A DNA stretch of 50,867 nt from an uncultured beta proteobacterium. Its GTDB lineage: Bacteria > Pseudomonadota > Gammaproteobacteria > Burkholderiales > Rhodocyclaceae. The stretch is from positions 1 through 50,867 of the forward strand of contig CAISOB010000029.1 in assembly GCA_903886975.1 (NCBI GenBank), given 5' to 3'. The translations under genes were made by a program, and so were the position numbers. Positions 26,764-37,494 of the stretch are shown in pieces. How positions within the stretch are numbered: the first letter of the stretch is position 1; each line of letters starts with the position of its first letter. The notes under the pieces are model-generated. The model searched no databases. It saw only the letters and a list, made by a program, of their open reading frames with translations, and was not told where the DNA came from.

Positions 26764-27065
26764 TGCTCTACATGATCGTCGGCGAAGATCGCCCGAACTC
26801 GCTCGCTGGCCGTCTTGCCACCCGCCCGGCGCATCTTGCACGCCTGCAGGCGCTGCAGGAACAGGGCCGGCTGATCCTGGCCGGCCCCTGCCCGGCCATC
26901 GACTCGCCCGATCCCGGTCCGGCCGGTTTTTCGGGCAGCCTGATCGTCGCCGAGTTCGCCTCGCTCGAGGCGGCCAAGACCTGGGCTGACGCCGACCCGT
27001 TCTTCGCTGCCGGGGTCTACGCCAAGGTCAGCGTCAAGCCGTTCAAGAAGGCATTGCCGGCGTGA
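26763..27065 (+). CDS. YciI-like protein
   Basis: 100 residues from the ATG at 26763, with AGGAGAA upstream. The single domain has the ferredoxin-like YciI pattern: [33 protein letters not shown] and [20 protein letters not shown]. The His in RPAHL and the Asp in ADADPF are the usual putative active-site residues of the family. The biochemical function is unknown. It is coupled by overlap to yciB upstream and to bolA downstream. Confidence 0.9.
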   Translation: MLYMIVGEDRPNSLAGRLATRPAHLARLQALQEQGRLILAGPCPAIDSPDPGPAGFSGSLIVAEFASLEAAKTWADADPFFAAGVYAKVSVKPFKKALPA

Positions 27066-27409
27066 GCGAGGGCAGCCGGCAGTCGAAGGCAGTAGTCGAG
27101 GACTCGTCCGAGTCACCCGGATACCGCAGCTTCGAAGCGCTGCTGCGCGAACGGCTGGTCGGCCTCAAGCCGCTGCGTCTCGACCTGATCGACGACTCGG
27201 CGCGGCATGCCGGCCATGCCGGCGCGGCGGGTGGCGGCGGTCACTACGGCCTGCTCATCGTCGCGCAGGAATTTGCCGGGAAATCGACGCTGGCCAGGCA
27301 CCGCCTGGTATACGACGCCCTTGGCGAACTGATGCGCGGACGAATCCATGCCTTGAGCATCCGGGCATTGGCCCCGGATGAAGCACAACGATCCGGTTTG
27401 CTCTTATAA
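27062..27409 (+). CDS. bolA: BolA family protein
   Basis: 115 residues starting at a GTG at 27062 that overlaps the previous stop by four bases. The BolA core is recognisable: [32 protein letters not shown] and [14 protein letters not shown] helix-turn-helix-like fold and an FAGKS..RHR pattern are standard. There is a Gly/Ala/His-rich insert ([14 protein letters not shown]) before the second strand and about 20 extra N-terminal residues. BolA proteins act with monothiol glutaredoxins in iron-sulfur metabolism and in stress regulation. A TATAAT box overlaps its stop codon. Confidence 0.9.
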   Translation: MSEGSRQSKAVVEDSSESPGYRSFEALLRERLVGLKPLRLDLIDDSARHAGHAGAAGGGGHYGLLIVAQEFAGKSTLARHRLVYDALGELMRGRIHALSIRALAPDEAQRSGLLL

Positions 27410-27410
27410 T
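27405..27410 (+). promoter_or_regulatory. Candidate -10 box for the parvulin isomerase gene
   Basis: A perfect TATAAT overlaps the bolA stop codon and lies 61 bases before the start of the isomerase gene. No convincing -35 hexamer is present 16-18 bases upstream. It may give an internal promoter, so that the isomerase can be made apart from the operon. Confidence 0.4.
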
Positions 27411-27471
27411 GCTTACTCCGAGCTTCATCCCGCCCACGTTCCCGAACCAACCTGATCATAAGGAAATACAA

Positions 27472-28257
27472 ATGCATAAATTCTCGAAACTTGCGACCGC
27501 GCTTTTCGTCGGCACCATGATGTCGGCATCGTTGATGGCCGCTGGCAATGCCTTCGTAACCGTCAACGGCGTCGCCGTTTCGCAAAATCTGGCCAACGTC
27601 TTCATTTCCGAGCAGAAGGCGCAGGGCGCGCCGGATACCCCGGAACTCAAGGCCGCGGTGCGCGAAGAACTCATCCGGCGCGAACTGCTGATCCAGGAAG
27701 CGAAAAAGGCCGGCGTCGACAAGCGGCCGGAAGTCGCGGCGCAGGCGGAAGCGGCGCGTCAGGCATTCTTCGTGCGTGCCTATATCCAGGAATACGTCAA
27801 GAAGAACCCGATCAGCGATGCGCGCCTGCAAGCCGACTATGACAAGATCAAGGCGCAGCTTGGCAATACCGAATACAAGGCCCGCCACATTCTCGTGGTC
27901 AGCGAAGACGACGCCAAGGCGATCATCGTCAACCTCGACAAGGGCGCTAAATTTGAAGAGCTCGCCAAACAGTCGATCGACCCAGGCTCCAAGGATAACG
28001 GCGGCGAACTCGGCTGGGCAAGCGCCGGCAACTTCGTCAAACCGTTCAGCGACGCGCTCACCGGCCTCGCCAAGGGTAAATACACCACGACCCCGGTCAA
28101 GTCGGACTTCGGCTACCACGTCATCTTGCTCGAAGACACCCGCCCGCTGAATGTCCCCGCTTTTGACGAACTCAAGCCGCGCATCCTGCAGCAAGCGCAG
28201 TCCGAGCAAATCAACAAGATGGTCGAAGGCCTGCGCGCCAAGGCCAAGGTCGAATAA
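27472..28257 (+). CDS. Periplasmic parvulin-type peptidyl-prolyl isomerase
   Basis: 261 residues from the ATG at 27472, which has AAGGA seven bases upstream. A signal peptide (about 1-28) is followed by a helical chaperone-like segment and a parvulin domain (about 128-225): YKARHILV, AKFEELAKQSIDPGS, NGGELGWASAGNFVKPFSDAL and SDFGYHVILLEDTRP. It assists folding of exported proteins. The N-terminal helices resemble those of SurA/PrsA-type isomerases. It ends the yciB operon and is followed by a hairpin terminator. Many betaproteobacteria have a gene like this after bolA. Confidence 0.92.
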   Translation: MHKFSKLATALFVGTMMSASLMAAGNAFVTVNGVAVSQNLANVFISEQKAQGAPDTPELKAAVREELIRRELLIQEAKKAGVDKRPEVAAQAEAARQAFFVRAYIQEYVKKNPISDARLQADYDKIKAQLGNTEYKARHILVVSEDDAKAIIVNLDKGAKFEELAKQSIDPGSKDNGGELGWASAGNFVKPFSDALTGLAKGKYTTTPVKSDFGYHVILLEDTRPLNVPAFDELKPRILQQAQSEQINKMVEGLRAKAKVE

Positions 28258-28275
28258 GTCTTAGCCACCTCGCAA

Positions 28276-28308
28276 AAACGCTGGGACGGTGCGAGCCTCC
28301 CGGCGTTT
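28276..28308. terminator. Hairpin terminator between the isomerase gene and purL
   Basis: AAACGCTGGGA at 28276-28286 pairs with TCCCGGCGTTT at 28298-28308 through one G-T pair, with an 11-base loop. The stem is flanked by an A-run on one side and TTTCT on the other, so it could stop transcripts from both convergent genes. Confidence 0.65.
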
Positions 28309-28338
28309 CTCGTGAACCGCCCGCGAAAGAGCTGTAGC

Positions 28339-31300
28339 CTATCCCACCCACGCGCGCGCGTTGCGGAACATGCGCAGCCAAGGAGAGTCGTCGCCGAGCG
28401 TATCGGGGTGCCAGGACATCTGCAGGGTGCGGAAAACGCGTTCGGGGTGCGGCATCATGATCGTGAAGCGGCCGTCGGCGGTCGTCACGCCGGTGATGCC
28501 CGCGGGCGAGCCGTTCGGATTGCCGGGATAGGCCTCGGTCGGCCGGCCTGCATTGTCGACATAGCGCATGGCGATCAGCGCCTGTGCCTGCTGTGCGGCC
28601 GAATCAAAGGCAGCCAGGCCTTCGCCATGCGCGACCACTACCGGAATCCGGCTGCCGGCCATGCCGGCGAAGAACAGCGACGGCGATGACGGCAACTCGA
28701 CCATCGTGAACCGGGCTTCGAACTGCTCGACGCGGTTGCGCTCGAAGCGCGGCCAGTCCTGCGCGCCGGGGATCAGGCTTTTCAGGGCGCTCATCATCTG
28801 GCAGCCATTGCACACACCGAGCGCGAAAGCATCGTCGCGCGCAAAGAAGGCCGAGAATTCGTCGCGGGCCCGGGCATTGAACAGGATGGTTCGCGCCCAG
28901 CCCTTGCCGGCGCCGAGCACGTCGCCGTAAGAGAAACCGCCACCGGCGATCGCGCCCTTGAAGCCGGCCAGCGAGACGCGCCCGCTCAGGATGTCGCTCA
29001 TGTGCACGTCCACCGCGCAGAAACCGGCGCGATCGAAAGCAGCGGCCATTTCGACGTGGCCGTTCACGCCCTGCTCGCGCAGGATCGCGACTTGCGGTCG
29101 TGCGCCGCGGGCGACGAAAGGCGCGGCAATGTCATCGGCCGGATCGAAAGTCAGCGAGAGCGTGAGGCCCGGGTCCGCTGCATCGAGGATGCGGTCGTAT
29201 TCCTGCTGTGCGCACTCCGGGTTGTCCCGCAGCGACTGCATCTGGAAGGTCGTTTCCGACCAGGCGCGCTGCAAGGCGATGCGGGTTTCGCTCAACACCA
29301 CGCGGCCATTTTTCGTGACGATCAATTCGTCGCTGCCGTTCGTCGCGCCGATGCGCTGCGTGCACTGCCCGAGCCCGGCGGCGGCAAGCACGGCCATCAC
29401 CCGCGCCCGGTCGGCGCAGCGGATCTGTATGACGGAGCCGAGTTCTTCGGCGAACAGGCAAGGCATGAGATTCGCGGTCGAAGCATCGACGTCGAACGCC
29501 AGCGAGACCCCGCAGTGCGATGCAAATGACATTTCAGCGACGGTCGCGAAAACGCCGCCATCGGAACGGTCGTGGTAGGCGAGCAGCAGATTCTCGCCGG
29601 CGAGCTGCCGGACCGCCGCGAAGAAAGCGGCGAGGCGCGCCGCGTCATCGACATCCGGCGCCTCGGAACCCGTGGCGTTGAAGACCTGTGCCAGCGCCGA
29701 CCCGCCGAGGCGATTCTTGCCGCCACCCAGATCGATCAACAACAGTTCGCTCGCACCGGCGTCGAGGCGAAGCTGCGGCGTCAGCGTGCGGCGCGCATCT
29801 TGCACGCGCGCGAAAGCGGTGACAATCAGGGAGAGCGGCGAGACAACTTCTTTCTTCTCACCGCCGTCGTCCCAGGCGGTGCGCATCGACAGCGAATCCT
29901 TGCCGACCGGGATCGAGATGCCGATGCGCTGGCACAGGTCGGAAACCGCGCGCACCGTGTCGAACAAGCGGGCGTCCTCGCCGGCCACGCCGGCCGGCGC
30001 CATCCAGTTGGCCGACAGCTTCACCTCGCTCAAGGCGGCGATATCGGCCGCCACGATGTTGGTCAGCGCTTCGCCGATAGCCATGCGCCCCGAGGCCGGG
30101 CCGTCGAGGATGGCCAGCGGCGTGCGCTCGCCCATGGCGAAGGCTTCGCCGAGCACGGTGCGGTAGCCCATGGCGGTCACCGCGACGTCGGCCACCGGCA
30201 CCTGCCACGGGCCGACCATCTGGTCGCGCGCCGTCAGGCCGCCGACCGTGCGATCGCCGATTGAAATGAGGAAGGTCTTGTTGGCCACGGCCGGCAGGCG
30301 CAGCACGCGGTACACCGCCTCGCGCAGATCGACCGCCGACGCATCGAAGGCCACCGCCGGCGAGGGCAAATGCCCGACCGTGCGCGTCATGCGCGGCGGC
30401 TTGCCGAGCAGCGCTTCCATGTCCATGTCCACCGGCAGGGTGGCAAAATGCCGGTCGGCAACGACCAGGCGCTTATCGCCGGTGGCCGTGCCGACCACCG
30501 CGAACGGGCAGCGCTCGCGCTCGCAGATCGCCCTGAATTCAGGCAGGCGCGAAGGCGGTATGGCAAGGACATAACGTTCCTGCGCTTCGTTGCTCCAGAT
30601 CTCGGCCGGCGACATGCCCGGCTCCTCGGTCGGCACATCGCGCAGCTCGAAATGCGCGCCGCAACCCGCGCCGTGCGCGAGTTCCGGCAAGGCATTGGAA
30701 ATACCGCCGGCGCCGACGTCGTGCACCGAGAGGATCGGATTGCCAGCGCCCGGCGTGGCCGCGTCGCCCACCGGCGCGCCCATCTGCCAGCAGCGGTCGA
30801 GCACTTCCTGCGCGCGCCGCTGCATTTCGGGATTGCCGCGCTGCACCGAGGCGAAATCGAGATCTTCGCTGTTGCTGCCGGTGCTCATCGAGCTCGCCGC
30901 GCCGCCGCCGAGGCCGATCAGCATTCCAGGACCGCCGAGCTGGATCAGCAGGGTGCCGGGTGCGAAGGCCTCGGCCTTGTGCGATTGGCTGGCGGCGATG
31001 TTGCCGACGCCGCCGGCGACCATGATCGGCTTGTGATAACCGCGCACGACGCTGTTATCACCCGCGCCGACCCGCTGCTCGTAGGTGCGGAAATAGCCGG
31101 TCAGGTTCGGGCGGCCGAATTCGTTGTTGAACGCCGCGGCGCCGATCGGCCCCTCGAGCATGATGTCGAGCGCCGAAGCGATGCGCGCCGGACGGCCGTA
31201 AGCGGCCATTGCAGCCTCCCAGGGCTGCGGCGCGTCGGGCAGGTAGAGGTTGGATACCGAGAAGCCGCAAAGGCCGGCCTTGGGCTTGGAACCGCGTCCG

Positions 31301-32262
31301 GTGGCGCCTTCGTCGCGAATCTCGCCGCCCGATCCGGTGGCAGCGCCGGGAAAAGGCGAAATCGCCGTCGGATGGTTGTGCGTCTCGACCTTGGCCAGGA
31401 TGTGCGTCAGATCGTCCTGCCAGGTGTAGCTGCCGTCGGCTCCCGGACAGAAGCGCGCCACCGACGCGCCTTCGAAGATCGACGAGTTGTCCGAATAGGC
31501 GACGACCGTTCCCTGCGGATGCGCCTTGTGCGTTTCGCGGATCATGCCGAACAGCGTCTCCTCGCGCGGCTTCCCGTCGATCACCCAGGAGGCGTTGAAG
31601 ATCTTGTGCCGGCAGTGTTCAGAATTGGCCTGGGCGAACATCATCAGCTCGACATCGCTCGGATTGCGCCGCGTCTTGTTCACGAAGAGATCGACGAGAT
31701 AATCGATCTCGTCGTCCGACAGCGCCATGCCGAGCCGGCCGTTGGCCGCGACCAGCGCCGCGCGCCCGCCGCCGAGCAGGTCGACGGTCGAGAGCGGCTT
31801 CGGCGGGAAATGGCGGAAGAGTTCAGCCGTGCGCTCGAAGTCGCCGAGCACGGTCTCGGTCATGCGGTCGTGCAGCAGCGACTCGACCTGCGGCCGCTCA
31901 CCGGCGCGCAGGCCCGCCAGGCGATAGGCGATGCCGCGCTCGATGCGCTCGATCGCGGCGAGGCTGCATTCGCGCGCGATGTCGGTCGCTTTCGACGACC
32001 ACGGCGAGATGGTGCCGATGCGCGGCGTGACGAGAAACAGTTCGGCGGCCTGCGCATCGTCATCTGCGGCCCGCTCCTCGAGCAGCAGCGCCAATTGATT
32101 GCGCGCCTTTTCATCGAGCGCCTTGTTCAGCTTCGCCAGGTGCCAATACTCGGCGCTGACGATCGTCGCGCCTGGAAGCACCGCCCGGATGCGCGCCTGC
32201 AAGCGCTGCAGGCGAAACGCGGAAAAAGCGGAGCTACCGCGCAGATAGAGGATGTCGGCCAT
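28339..32262 (-). CDS. purL: Phosphoribosylformylglycinamidine synthase PurL (large single-chain form)
   Basis: 1307 residues, the normal size of the gamma/betaproteobacterial single-chain enzyme. It makes FGAM from FGAR, ATP and glutamine in purine synthesis. Visible parts are the N-terminal domain, the FGAR/ATP-binding core ([19 protein letters not shown] in two stretches, [23 protein letters not shown]) and the C-terminal glutaminase with the catalytic Cys in GVCNGCQMM and [10 protein letters not shown] at the end. The start at 32262 gives the expected MADILYLRG. It is a single gene, divergent from nnr and convergent with the isomerase gene. Confidence 0.97.
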   Translation of the reverse strand: MADILYLRGSSAFSAFRLQRLQARIRAVLPGATIVSAEYWHLAKLNKALDEKARNQLALLLEERAADDDAQAAELFLVTPRIGTISPWSSKATDIARECSLAAIERIERGIAYRLAGLRAGERPQVESLLHDRMTETVLGDFERTAELFRHFPPKPLSTVDLLGGGRAALVAANGRLGMALSDDEIDYLVDLFVNKTRRNPSDVELMMFAQANSEHCRHKIFNASWVIDGKPREETLFGMIRETHKAHPQGTVVAYSDNSSIFEGASVARFCPGADGSYTWQDDLTHILAKVETHNHPTAISPFPGAATGSGGEIRDEGATGRGSKPKAGLCGFSVSNLYLPDAPQPWEAAMAAYGRPARIASALDIMLEGPIGAAAFNNEFGRPNLTGYFRTYEQRVGAGDNSVVRGYHKPIMVAGGVGNIAASQSHKAEAFAPGTLLIQLGGPGMLIGLGGGAASSMSTGSNSEDLDFASVQRGNPEMQRRAQEVLDRCWQMGAPVGDAATPGAGNPILSVHDVGAGGISNALPELAHGAGCGAHFELRDVPTEEPGMSPAEIWSNEAQERYVLAIPPSRLPEFRAICERERCPFAVVGTATGDKRLVVADRHFATLPVDMDMEALLGKPPRMTRTVGHLPSPAVAFDASAVDLREAVYRVLRLPAVANKTFLISIGDRTVGGLTARDQMVGPWQVPVADVAVTAMGYRTVLGEAFAMGERTPLAILDGPASGRMAIGEALTNIVAADIAALSEVKLSANWMAPAGVAGEDARLFDTVRAVSDLCQRIGISIPVGKDSLSMRTAWDDGGEKKEVVSPLSLIVTAFARVQDARRTLTPQLRLDAGASELLLIDLGGGKNRLGGSALAQVFNATGSEAPDVDDAARLAAFFAAVRQLAGENLLLAYHDRSDGGVFATVAEMSFASHCGVSLAFDVDASTANLMPCLFAEELGSVIQIRCADRARVMAVLAAAGLGQCTQRIGATNGSDELIVTKNGRVVLSETRIALQRAWSETTFQMQSLRDNPECAQQEYDRILDAADPGLTLSLTFDPADDIAAPFVARGARPQVAILREQGVNGHVEMAAAFDRAGFCAVDVHMSDILSGRVSLAGFKGAIAGGGFSYGDVLGAGKGWARTILFNARARDEFSAFFARDDAFALGVCNGCQMMSALKSLIPGAQDWPRFERNRVEQFEARFTMVELPSSPSLFFAGMAGSRIPVVVAHGEGLAAFDSAAQQAQALIAMRYVDNAGRPTEAYPGNPNGSPAGITGVTTADGRFTIMMPHPERVFRTLQMSWHPDTLGDDSPWLRMFRNARAWVG

Positions 32263-32310
32263 GGTGAGCGGTGCAGGCGCGAAGACCTGTGCTGAAACAA
32301 GGGAGCCGCA

Positions 32311-32316
32311 ATTATA
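32311..32316 (-). promoter_or_regulatory. Candidate -10 box for purL
   Basis: The minus strand reads TATAAT at 32316-32311, about 49 bases before the purL start. A good -35 hexamer is not visible. No PUR-box palindrome was recognised. Confidence 0.4.
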
Positions 32317-32399
32317 GCCGAGAGCAGGCGGCCCCCGGCGATGCCCGACTTGCCCACGCCATGGAAAAGCGCGATGATCCGCCCGCCAATGCCATTACA

Positions 32400-33899
32400 A
32401 TGCAGAACATGATCCCGCTCCTGCGCACGACCGAGCTGCGGCGAATTGAAGCCGCGGCCGCCGACCAGCCGCTGATGCAGCGCGCCGGCCGGGCCGCGGC
32501 CGACCTCGCGACGACGCTCTGCGCCGAGCGCGGCGGCGCCATCCTCATCCTTGCCGGACCCGGCAACAACGGCGGCGATGCCTTCGAGGCGGCGCGCCTG
32601 TTGCGCGAGCGTTTTTTCGACACGCACGTGGTGTTCGTCGGGCAGGCCCACGACCTGCCGCTCGACGCCAGCGAAACCCATCAGGCCTTCGTCGCTGCCG
32701 GGGGAAGCACGCTCGGGGCGATTCCCGAATTGGTGCGCTGGTCGCTGATCATCGACGGCCTGTTCGGCACCGGCCTCAAGCGCGAAATCGTCGAACCCTG
32801 TGCCGGGCTGATCCGGCGTGCCAACCAGCTGGCGGCGCGCGATCGCTGCCCGCTGCTCGCCCTCGACTGCCCGAGCGGCCTTAACGCCGATACCGGCAAA
32901 GTCTATGGCGCGACGATCGTCGCCAGCCACACGATCACCTTCATCGGCGGCAAGCCGGGATTGTTTACCGCCGACGGACCCGACCATTGCGGCGAAATTT
33001 CGATCGCCGCGCTCGAACTCGATGCGAAGATTGCCGCCGCCGCGGCCGGCCATACGATCGACCGCTCGCTTTTTTCCGCGCACCTCAAGCCGCGCCCGCG
33101 CAACAACCACAAGGGCAAGAACGGCAACGCCGGCATTCTCGGCGGCGCCGGCAGCATGGTCGGCGCGGCGCTGCTGGCGGGACGCGCGGCGCTCAAACTG
33201 GGTAGCGGCCGCGTCTATGTCGGCCTGCTCGACGAGCGCGCGCCGGCCTTCGATGCCCAGCAAATCGAACTGATGCTGCGCTCGCCCGACAAGCTGCTCG
33301 CCACGCCGCTGACGGCGCTGGCCTGCGGCCCCGGCTTGGGCGTGAGCGAACACGCGCGCGCCTTGCTCGAGGCGGCCTGCGCGCTCGACGTTCCGCTGGT
33401 GGTCGACGCCGACGCGCTGAACCTCGTCGCCCAGGAGGGCAATCTGCAGGTCGCGCTCGCTTCGCGCCGGGCACCGACCCTGCTCACGCCGCACCCGGCC
33501 GAAGCCGCACGACTGCTCGAATGCGACGTGGCGACCATCGAAGCCGACCGGGTCACCGCGGCGCTCGAACTCGCGACGCGCTACAACGCCTTCGTCGCCC
33601 TCAAGGGCGGCGGCACCCTGATCGCGGCGCCCGACGGCGCCTGGTTCGTCAATACCAGCGGCAACGCCGGACTGGCGACGGCCGGCAGCGGCGATGTGCT
33701 CACCGGCCTCGTCACCGCGCTGCTCGCGCAAGGCTGGCCGCCGCTCGCGGCGCTGCTCGCCGCGGTGCATCTGCACGGCGCTGCCGCCGACGATCTCGTT
33801 GCCGGCGGCTGTGGTCCGGTCGGCCTGACCGCCGGCGAAGTGATCGACGCTGCGCGCAGCCGTTTCAACCGATGGATTGCGAGCGCCCGTGTCGCATAA
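32400..33899 (+). CDS. nnr: Bifunctional NAD(P)H-hydrate epimerase / ADP-dependent dehydratase
   Basis: 499 residues. The N-terminal YjeF epimerase domain (about 1-210) shows GPGNNGGDAFEAARLL, DGLFGTGL and DCPSGLNADTG. The C-terminal dehydratase domain (about 225-495) shows GKNGNAGILGGAGSMVGAALLAGRAAL, LTPHPAEAARLL, FVALKGGGTLI and GNAGLATAGSGDVLTG. The enzyme repairs hydrated NADH and NADPH. The start is uncertain: ATGs at 32361, 32400 and 32409 are all in frame and none has a clear ribosome site; 32400 or 32409 gives the usual N-terminus. It overlaps the following transporter gene. Confidence 0.93.
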   Translation: MQNMIPLLRTTELRRIEAAAADQPLMQRAGRAAADLATTLCAERGGAILILAGPGNNGGDAFEAARLLRERFFDTHVVFVGQAHDLPLDASETHQAFVAAGGSTLGAIPELVRWSLIIDGLFGTGLKREIVEPCAGLIRRANQLAARDRCPLLALDCPSGLNADTGKVYGATIVASHTITFIGGKPGLFTADGPDHCGEISIAALELDAKIAAAAAGHTIDRSLFSAHLKPRPRNNHKGKNGNAGILGGAGSMVGAALLAGRAALKLGSGRVYVGLLDERAPAFDAQQIELMLRSPDKLLATPLTALACGPGLGVSEHARALLEAACALDVPLVVDADALNLVAQEGNLQVALASRRAPTLLTPHPAEAARLLECDVATIEADRVTAALELATRYNAFVALKGGGTLIAAPDGAWFVNTSGNAGLATAGSGDVLTGLVTALLAQGWPPLAALLAAVHLHGAAADDLVAGGCGPVGLTAGEVIDAARSRFNRWIASARVA

Positions 33900-34773
33900 G
33901 CTCCTCGGCGCCATCCTCTTTCTGACCGCAATTCTTCTTTTTGCCGTTCTCGACGCCACCGCGAAACACCTGACTGCGTACTTCGCCGTGCCCTTGATTG
34001 TCTGGGCTCGCTATGCCGTGCATCTGCTCATCATGCTGGTCGGCGTCGCCCCGCGCATGGGCCGCGCCATCGTCGTCACGCAGAGGCCGTGGCTGATGAC
34101 GCTGCGCGGCGCCATGCTGGCCAGTGCAACGACGCTCGTCTTTCTCGCTTTCCGCGCCTTGCCGCTCGCCGAAACGACGGCCCTGCTCTACCTCTCGCCG
34201 CTGCTCGTCGCCCTGCTTGCCGGTCCTTTGCTCGGCGAGAAAGTCGGACTGGCCAGTTGGCTCGCCACTTTCGCCGGATTCGGCGGCGTGCTGCTGATCG
34301 CCCGGCCTGGCGGGGCCATGACCGGCGCCGGCCTGGCTTACGCGCTGTGCGCAGCTCTGTGCTATGCGCTCTACCAGATCCTCACGCGCAAGCTTTCGGC
34401 CAGCGAGCCGGCGATGCGCCAGCTCTTCTATACGGCACTGGTCGGCGCCGTCGCCACCTCGCTCGCCCTGCCGCTGTACTGGACCGGCGTGTTGCCGACC
34501 CCGGGCCAGGCGCTTCTTATCCTGTCACTCGGATGCTACGGCGGACTCGGGCACTACCTGCTGATCCGGTCCTTCCAGGAAACGCCGGCGTCGACGCTCT
34601 CGCCGCTGCTCTATGTCCAGATGGTCTGGGCCGTGCTGCTCGGCTGGATCGTCTTCGGCCATCTACCGGACCTGCCAACCGCGCTTGGCATGCTGATCAT
34701 CGGCGTCTCATGCCTGAGCCTCGCCCTGCGCCAGGCGCGCGCCGAAACCCGGGACCGGCCGCCTGCACCATAG
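33889..34773 (+). CDS. EamA/DMT-family transporter
   Basis: 294 residues from a GTG at 33889 that lies inside the end of nnr; a TTG at 33877 is also possible. About ten hydrophobic segments form two EamA repeats of five. Typical features are LDATAKHL in the first segment, FLAFRALPLAETTALLYLSPL in the first repeat and the corresponding ASTLSPLLYVQMVWAVLLGW in the second. Such proteins export amino acids or other metabolites; the substrate cannot be told from sequence. The overlap with nnr suggests co-transcription. Confidence 0.9.
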   Translation: MSHKLLGAILFLTAILLFAVLDATAKHLTAYFAVPLIVWARYAVHLLIMLVGVAPRMGRAIVVTQRPWLMTLRGAMLASATTLVFLAFRALPLAETTALLYLSPLLVALLAGPLLGEKVGLASWLATFAGFGGVLLIARPGGAMTGAGLAYALCAALCYALYQILTRKLSASEPAMRQLFYTALVGAVATSLALPLYWTGVLPTPGQALLILSLGCYGGLGHYLLIRSFQETPASTLSPLLYVQMVWAVLLGWIVFGHLPDLPTALGMLIIGVSCLSLALRQARAETRDRPPAP

Positions 34774-34813
34774 TTTCGGCCGTTTTCCGCTGATGGCGCT
34801 CCCCGGCCGATGA

Positions 34814-36037
<1,224 letters not shown>

Positions 36038-36065
36038 CCCTCGCATCAATTCGCGGGCTCAGGGC

Positions 36066-36092
36066 GGAGGACGGCGCCGGCCTCCCTCTTTT
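36066..36092 (+). terminator. Candidate intrinsic terminator after the asparaginase gene
   Basis: GGAGG at 36066-36070 pairs with CCTCC at 36081-36085, with a GC-rich loop that is itself palindromic (GGCGCC). CTCTTTT follows the stem. It lies 29 bases after the stop codon. Confidence 0.5.
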
Positions 36093-36213
36093 CATGCCCG
36101 CGAAGGCTTGCGGCGCTGGCCCGAAAGCCCGGCAGTCGCTGGGGCAATCACCGCGCACCGCTCCGGTCGGCGTCCCGCCGCTTCACAGCAGGGCTCGGGT
36201 GCATGCGTCGGGA

Positions 36214-36954
36214 TCAGAACTTGTAGCCGATGCCGGCCAGGAAATTGTAGGCACGAACGGAAGGACTGGAAGACACGTCAATCGTTTCTGTAATAGCCAA
36301 TCCGCTTCCCGACACGGTTCTTCTGGCATACGAAATGTAGTTTGCTTCAGCGAAGCCATAGAAGCCGTCCCGGACGACCTGTTTGTAGCCCAGACCAACA
36401 ATAAAACCGCTCAGACTCGCGGAACTCGAAAAACCCGACGTAAAGCCTACTTTCGGGTCGGCTTGTTGTGTGTATTTGAGTTGCTGCGTCGAATAACCGA
36501 GTTTCAAGTATCCAAGCTTGTCCGTGTCAAAGGCATACCCGGGCATCAAGAAAACATTAACTCTGTTTGAAACCCGATACGACATATTGTCCCAAGGAAA
36601 AACCAGCCCATCGAACCGAGTCGATGTGTGGCCAAAGTTGCCGGTGCTTTGAGGCAGAGGAGAATAGTCGATACCGATCCCGAGCAGGAACTTGTCCCGA
36701 ATTTCATGGAAATAACCGGCACCAAGCACCAAGGGCATTCCCGACGCATTCTGGTTTCTTGCAGTTCCGTTGCCGTTGAAGAAGCCTCCAGAAGCAACAT
36801 TATTCCAGCTGGGCTTGATGCTCGAAAAGCTATTGCTCTCATAGCCGGTTGAGATCTGTCCATCGAATCCCTGGAAGGCGGAGTCCGAAAAGGCTGAAGT
36901 GCATAAGCCCATGCTGACGATTCCCAAAAGCAAACAGTCAACATTTTTCTTCAT
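36214..36954 (-). CDS. Outer-membrane beta-barrel protein of unknown function
   Basis: 246 residues from the ATG at 36954 (MKKNVDCLLLGIVSMGLC). A signal peptide (about 1-23) is followed by alternating amphipathic strands and a C-terminal Phe (LAGIGYKF), as expected for an outer-membrane barrel; the strand pattern (GYKQVVRDGFYGFAEANYISY) suggests eight to ten strands of the OmpW/OmpA-barrel type. No catalytic signature was recognised. The gene and its upstream region are clearly richer in A and T than the neighbours, which points to acquisition from elsewhere. It is convergent with the asparaginase gene. Confidence 0.75.
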   Translation of the reverse strand: MKKNVDCLLLGIVSMGLCTSAFSDSAFQGFDGQISTGYESNSFSSIKPSWNNVASGGFFNGNGTARNQNASGMPLVLGAGYFHEIRDKFLLGIGIDYSPLPQSTGNFGHTSTRFDGLVFPWDNMSYRVSNRVNVFLMPGYAFDTDKLGYLKLGYSTQQLKYTQQADPKVGFTSGFSSSASLSGFIVGLGYKQVVRDGFYGFAEANYISYARRTVSGSGLAITETIDVSSSPSVRAYNFLAGIGYKF

Positions 36955-37209
36955 CTTGGCACCCGCAAATGTTGTTGGCACGCTAGCTTGAAAACATCCA
37001 GTTGGACAGCATAGCAGACAAGAATATCTGACCTGCCGGATTTTTCGACCGCGCGTTCCTGAAAAGCGACTTTCGCTGCCCACAACATCTCCTTGGCATC
37101 GCCGATGCGTTGCCGTGGCGCAAGGATTCCCCCGACGTAAGGGAACCTGTTCGCCACGGGCGACTCGAAGAACTGCCTGCTGGTAAAGGCTTTTTTTCGG
37201 GGGAACGAC

Positions 37210-37494
37210 ATGAAACACGTGATCTGGGTGCTCTGGCCGGCTTTCATCGCAGCGGGAATCGCCGAGGTGGTGTTCTTCACGGTCATCGACCCGCAGCAGC
37301 TCTATCTGCTCGGCAAGCCCCTGAGCGTGCCGCCACTCGCCAGTTACTCGATCGGCTTCCTGCTATTCTGGCTGATCTGCGCCGGCTCGAGCCTGATGAC
37401 TTTCTTCATGCTGCCGGCGGCGATCAAGGACGCTTTGGCCGATGTGGCCAACGTCCATACCGATCTGGCGCGTCCGCTGCGCACGCCCCGCTAG
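37210..37494 (+). CDS. Small membrane protein with two transmembrane segments
   Basis: 94 residues. Hydrophobic segments at about 4-27 and 46-70 flank a short loop. The start at 37210 has CGGGGGA upstream. The family was not identified by name; similar short proteins are found in other betaproteobacteria. The coding region overlaps the end of the convergent metZ gene by four bases. It is divergent from the outer-membrane protein gene. Confidence 0.75.
   Translation: MKHVIWVLWPAFIAAGIAEVVFFTVIDPQQLYLLGKPLSVPPLASYSIGFLLFWLICAGSSLMTFFMLPAAIKDALADVANVHTDLARPLRTPR

Noticed and set aside
30370..32295. Long plus-strand open frame opposite purL
   Set aside because: It is an antisense shadow of purL caused by high GC; the translation is Arg/Ala-rich with no family pattern.
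32127..33959. Long minus-strand open frame opposite nnr
   Set aside because: Antisense shadow of a clearly identified gene.
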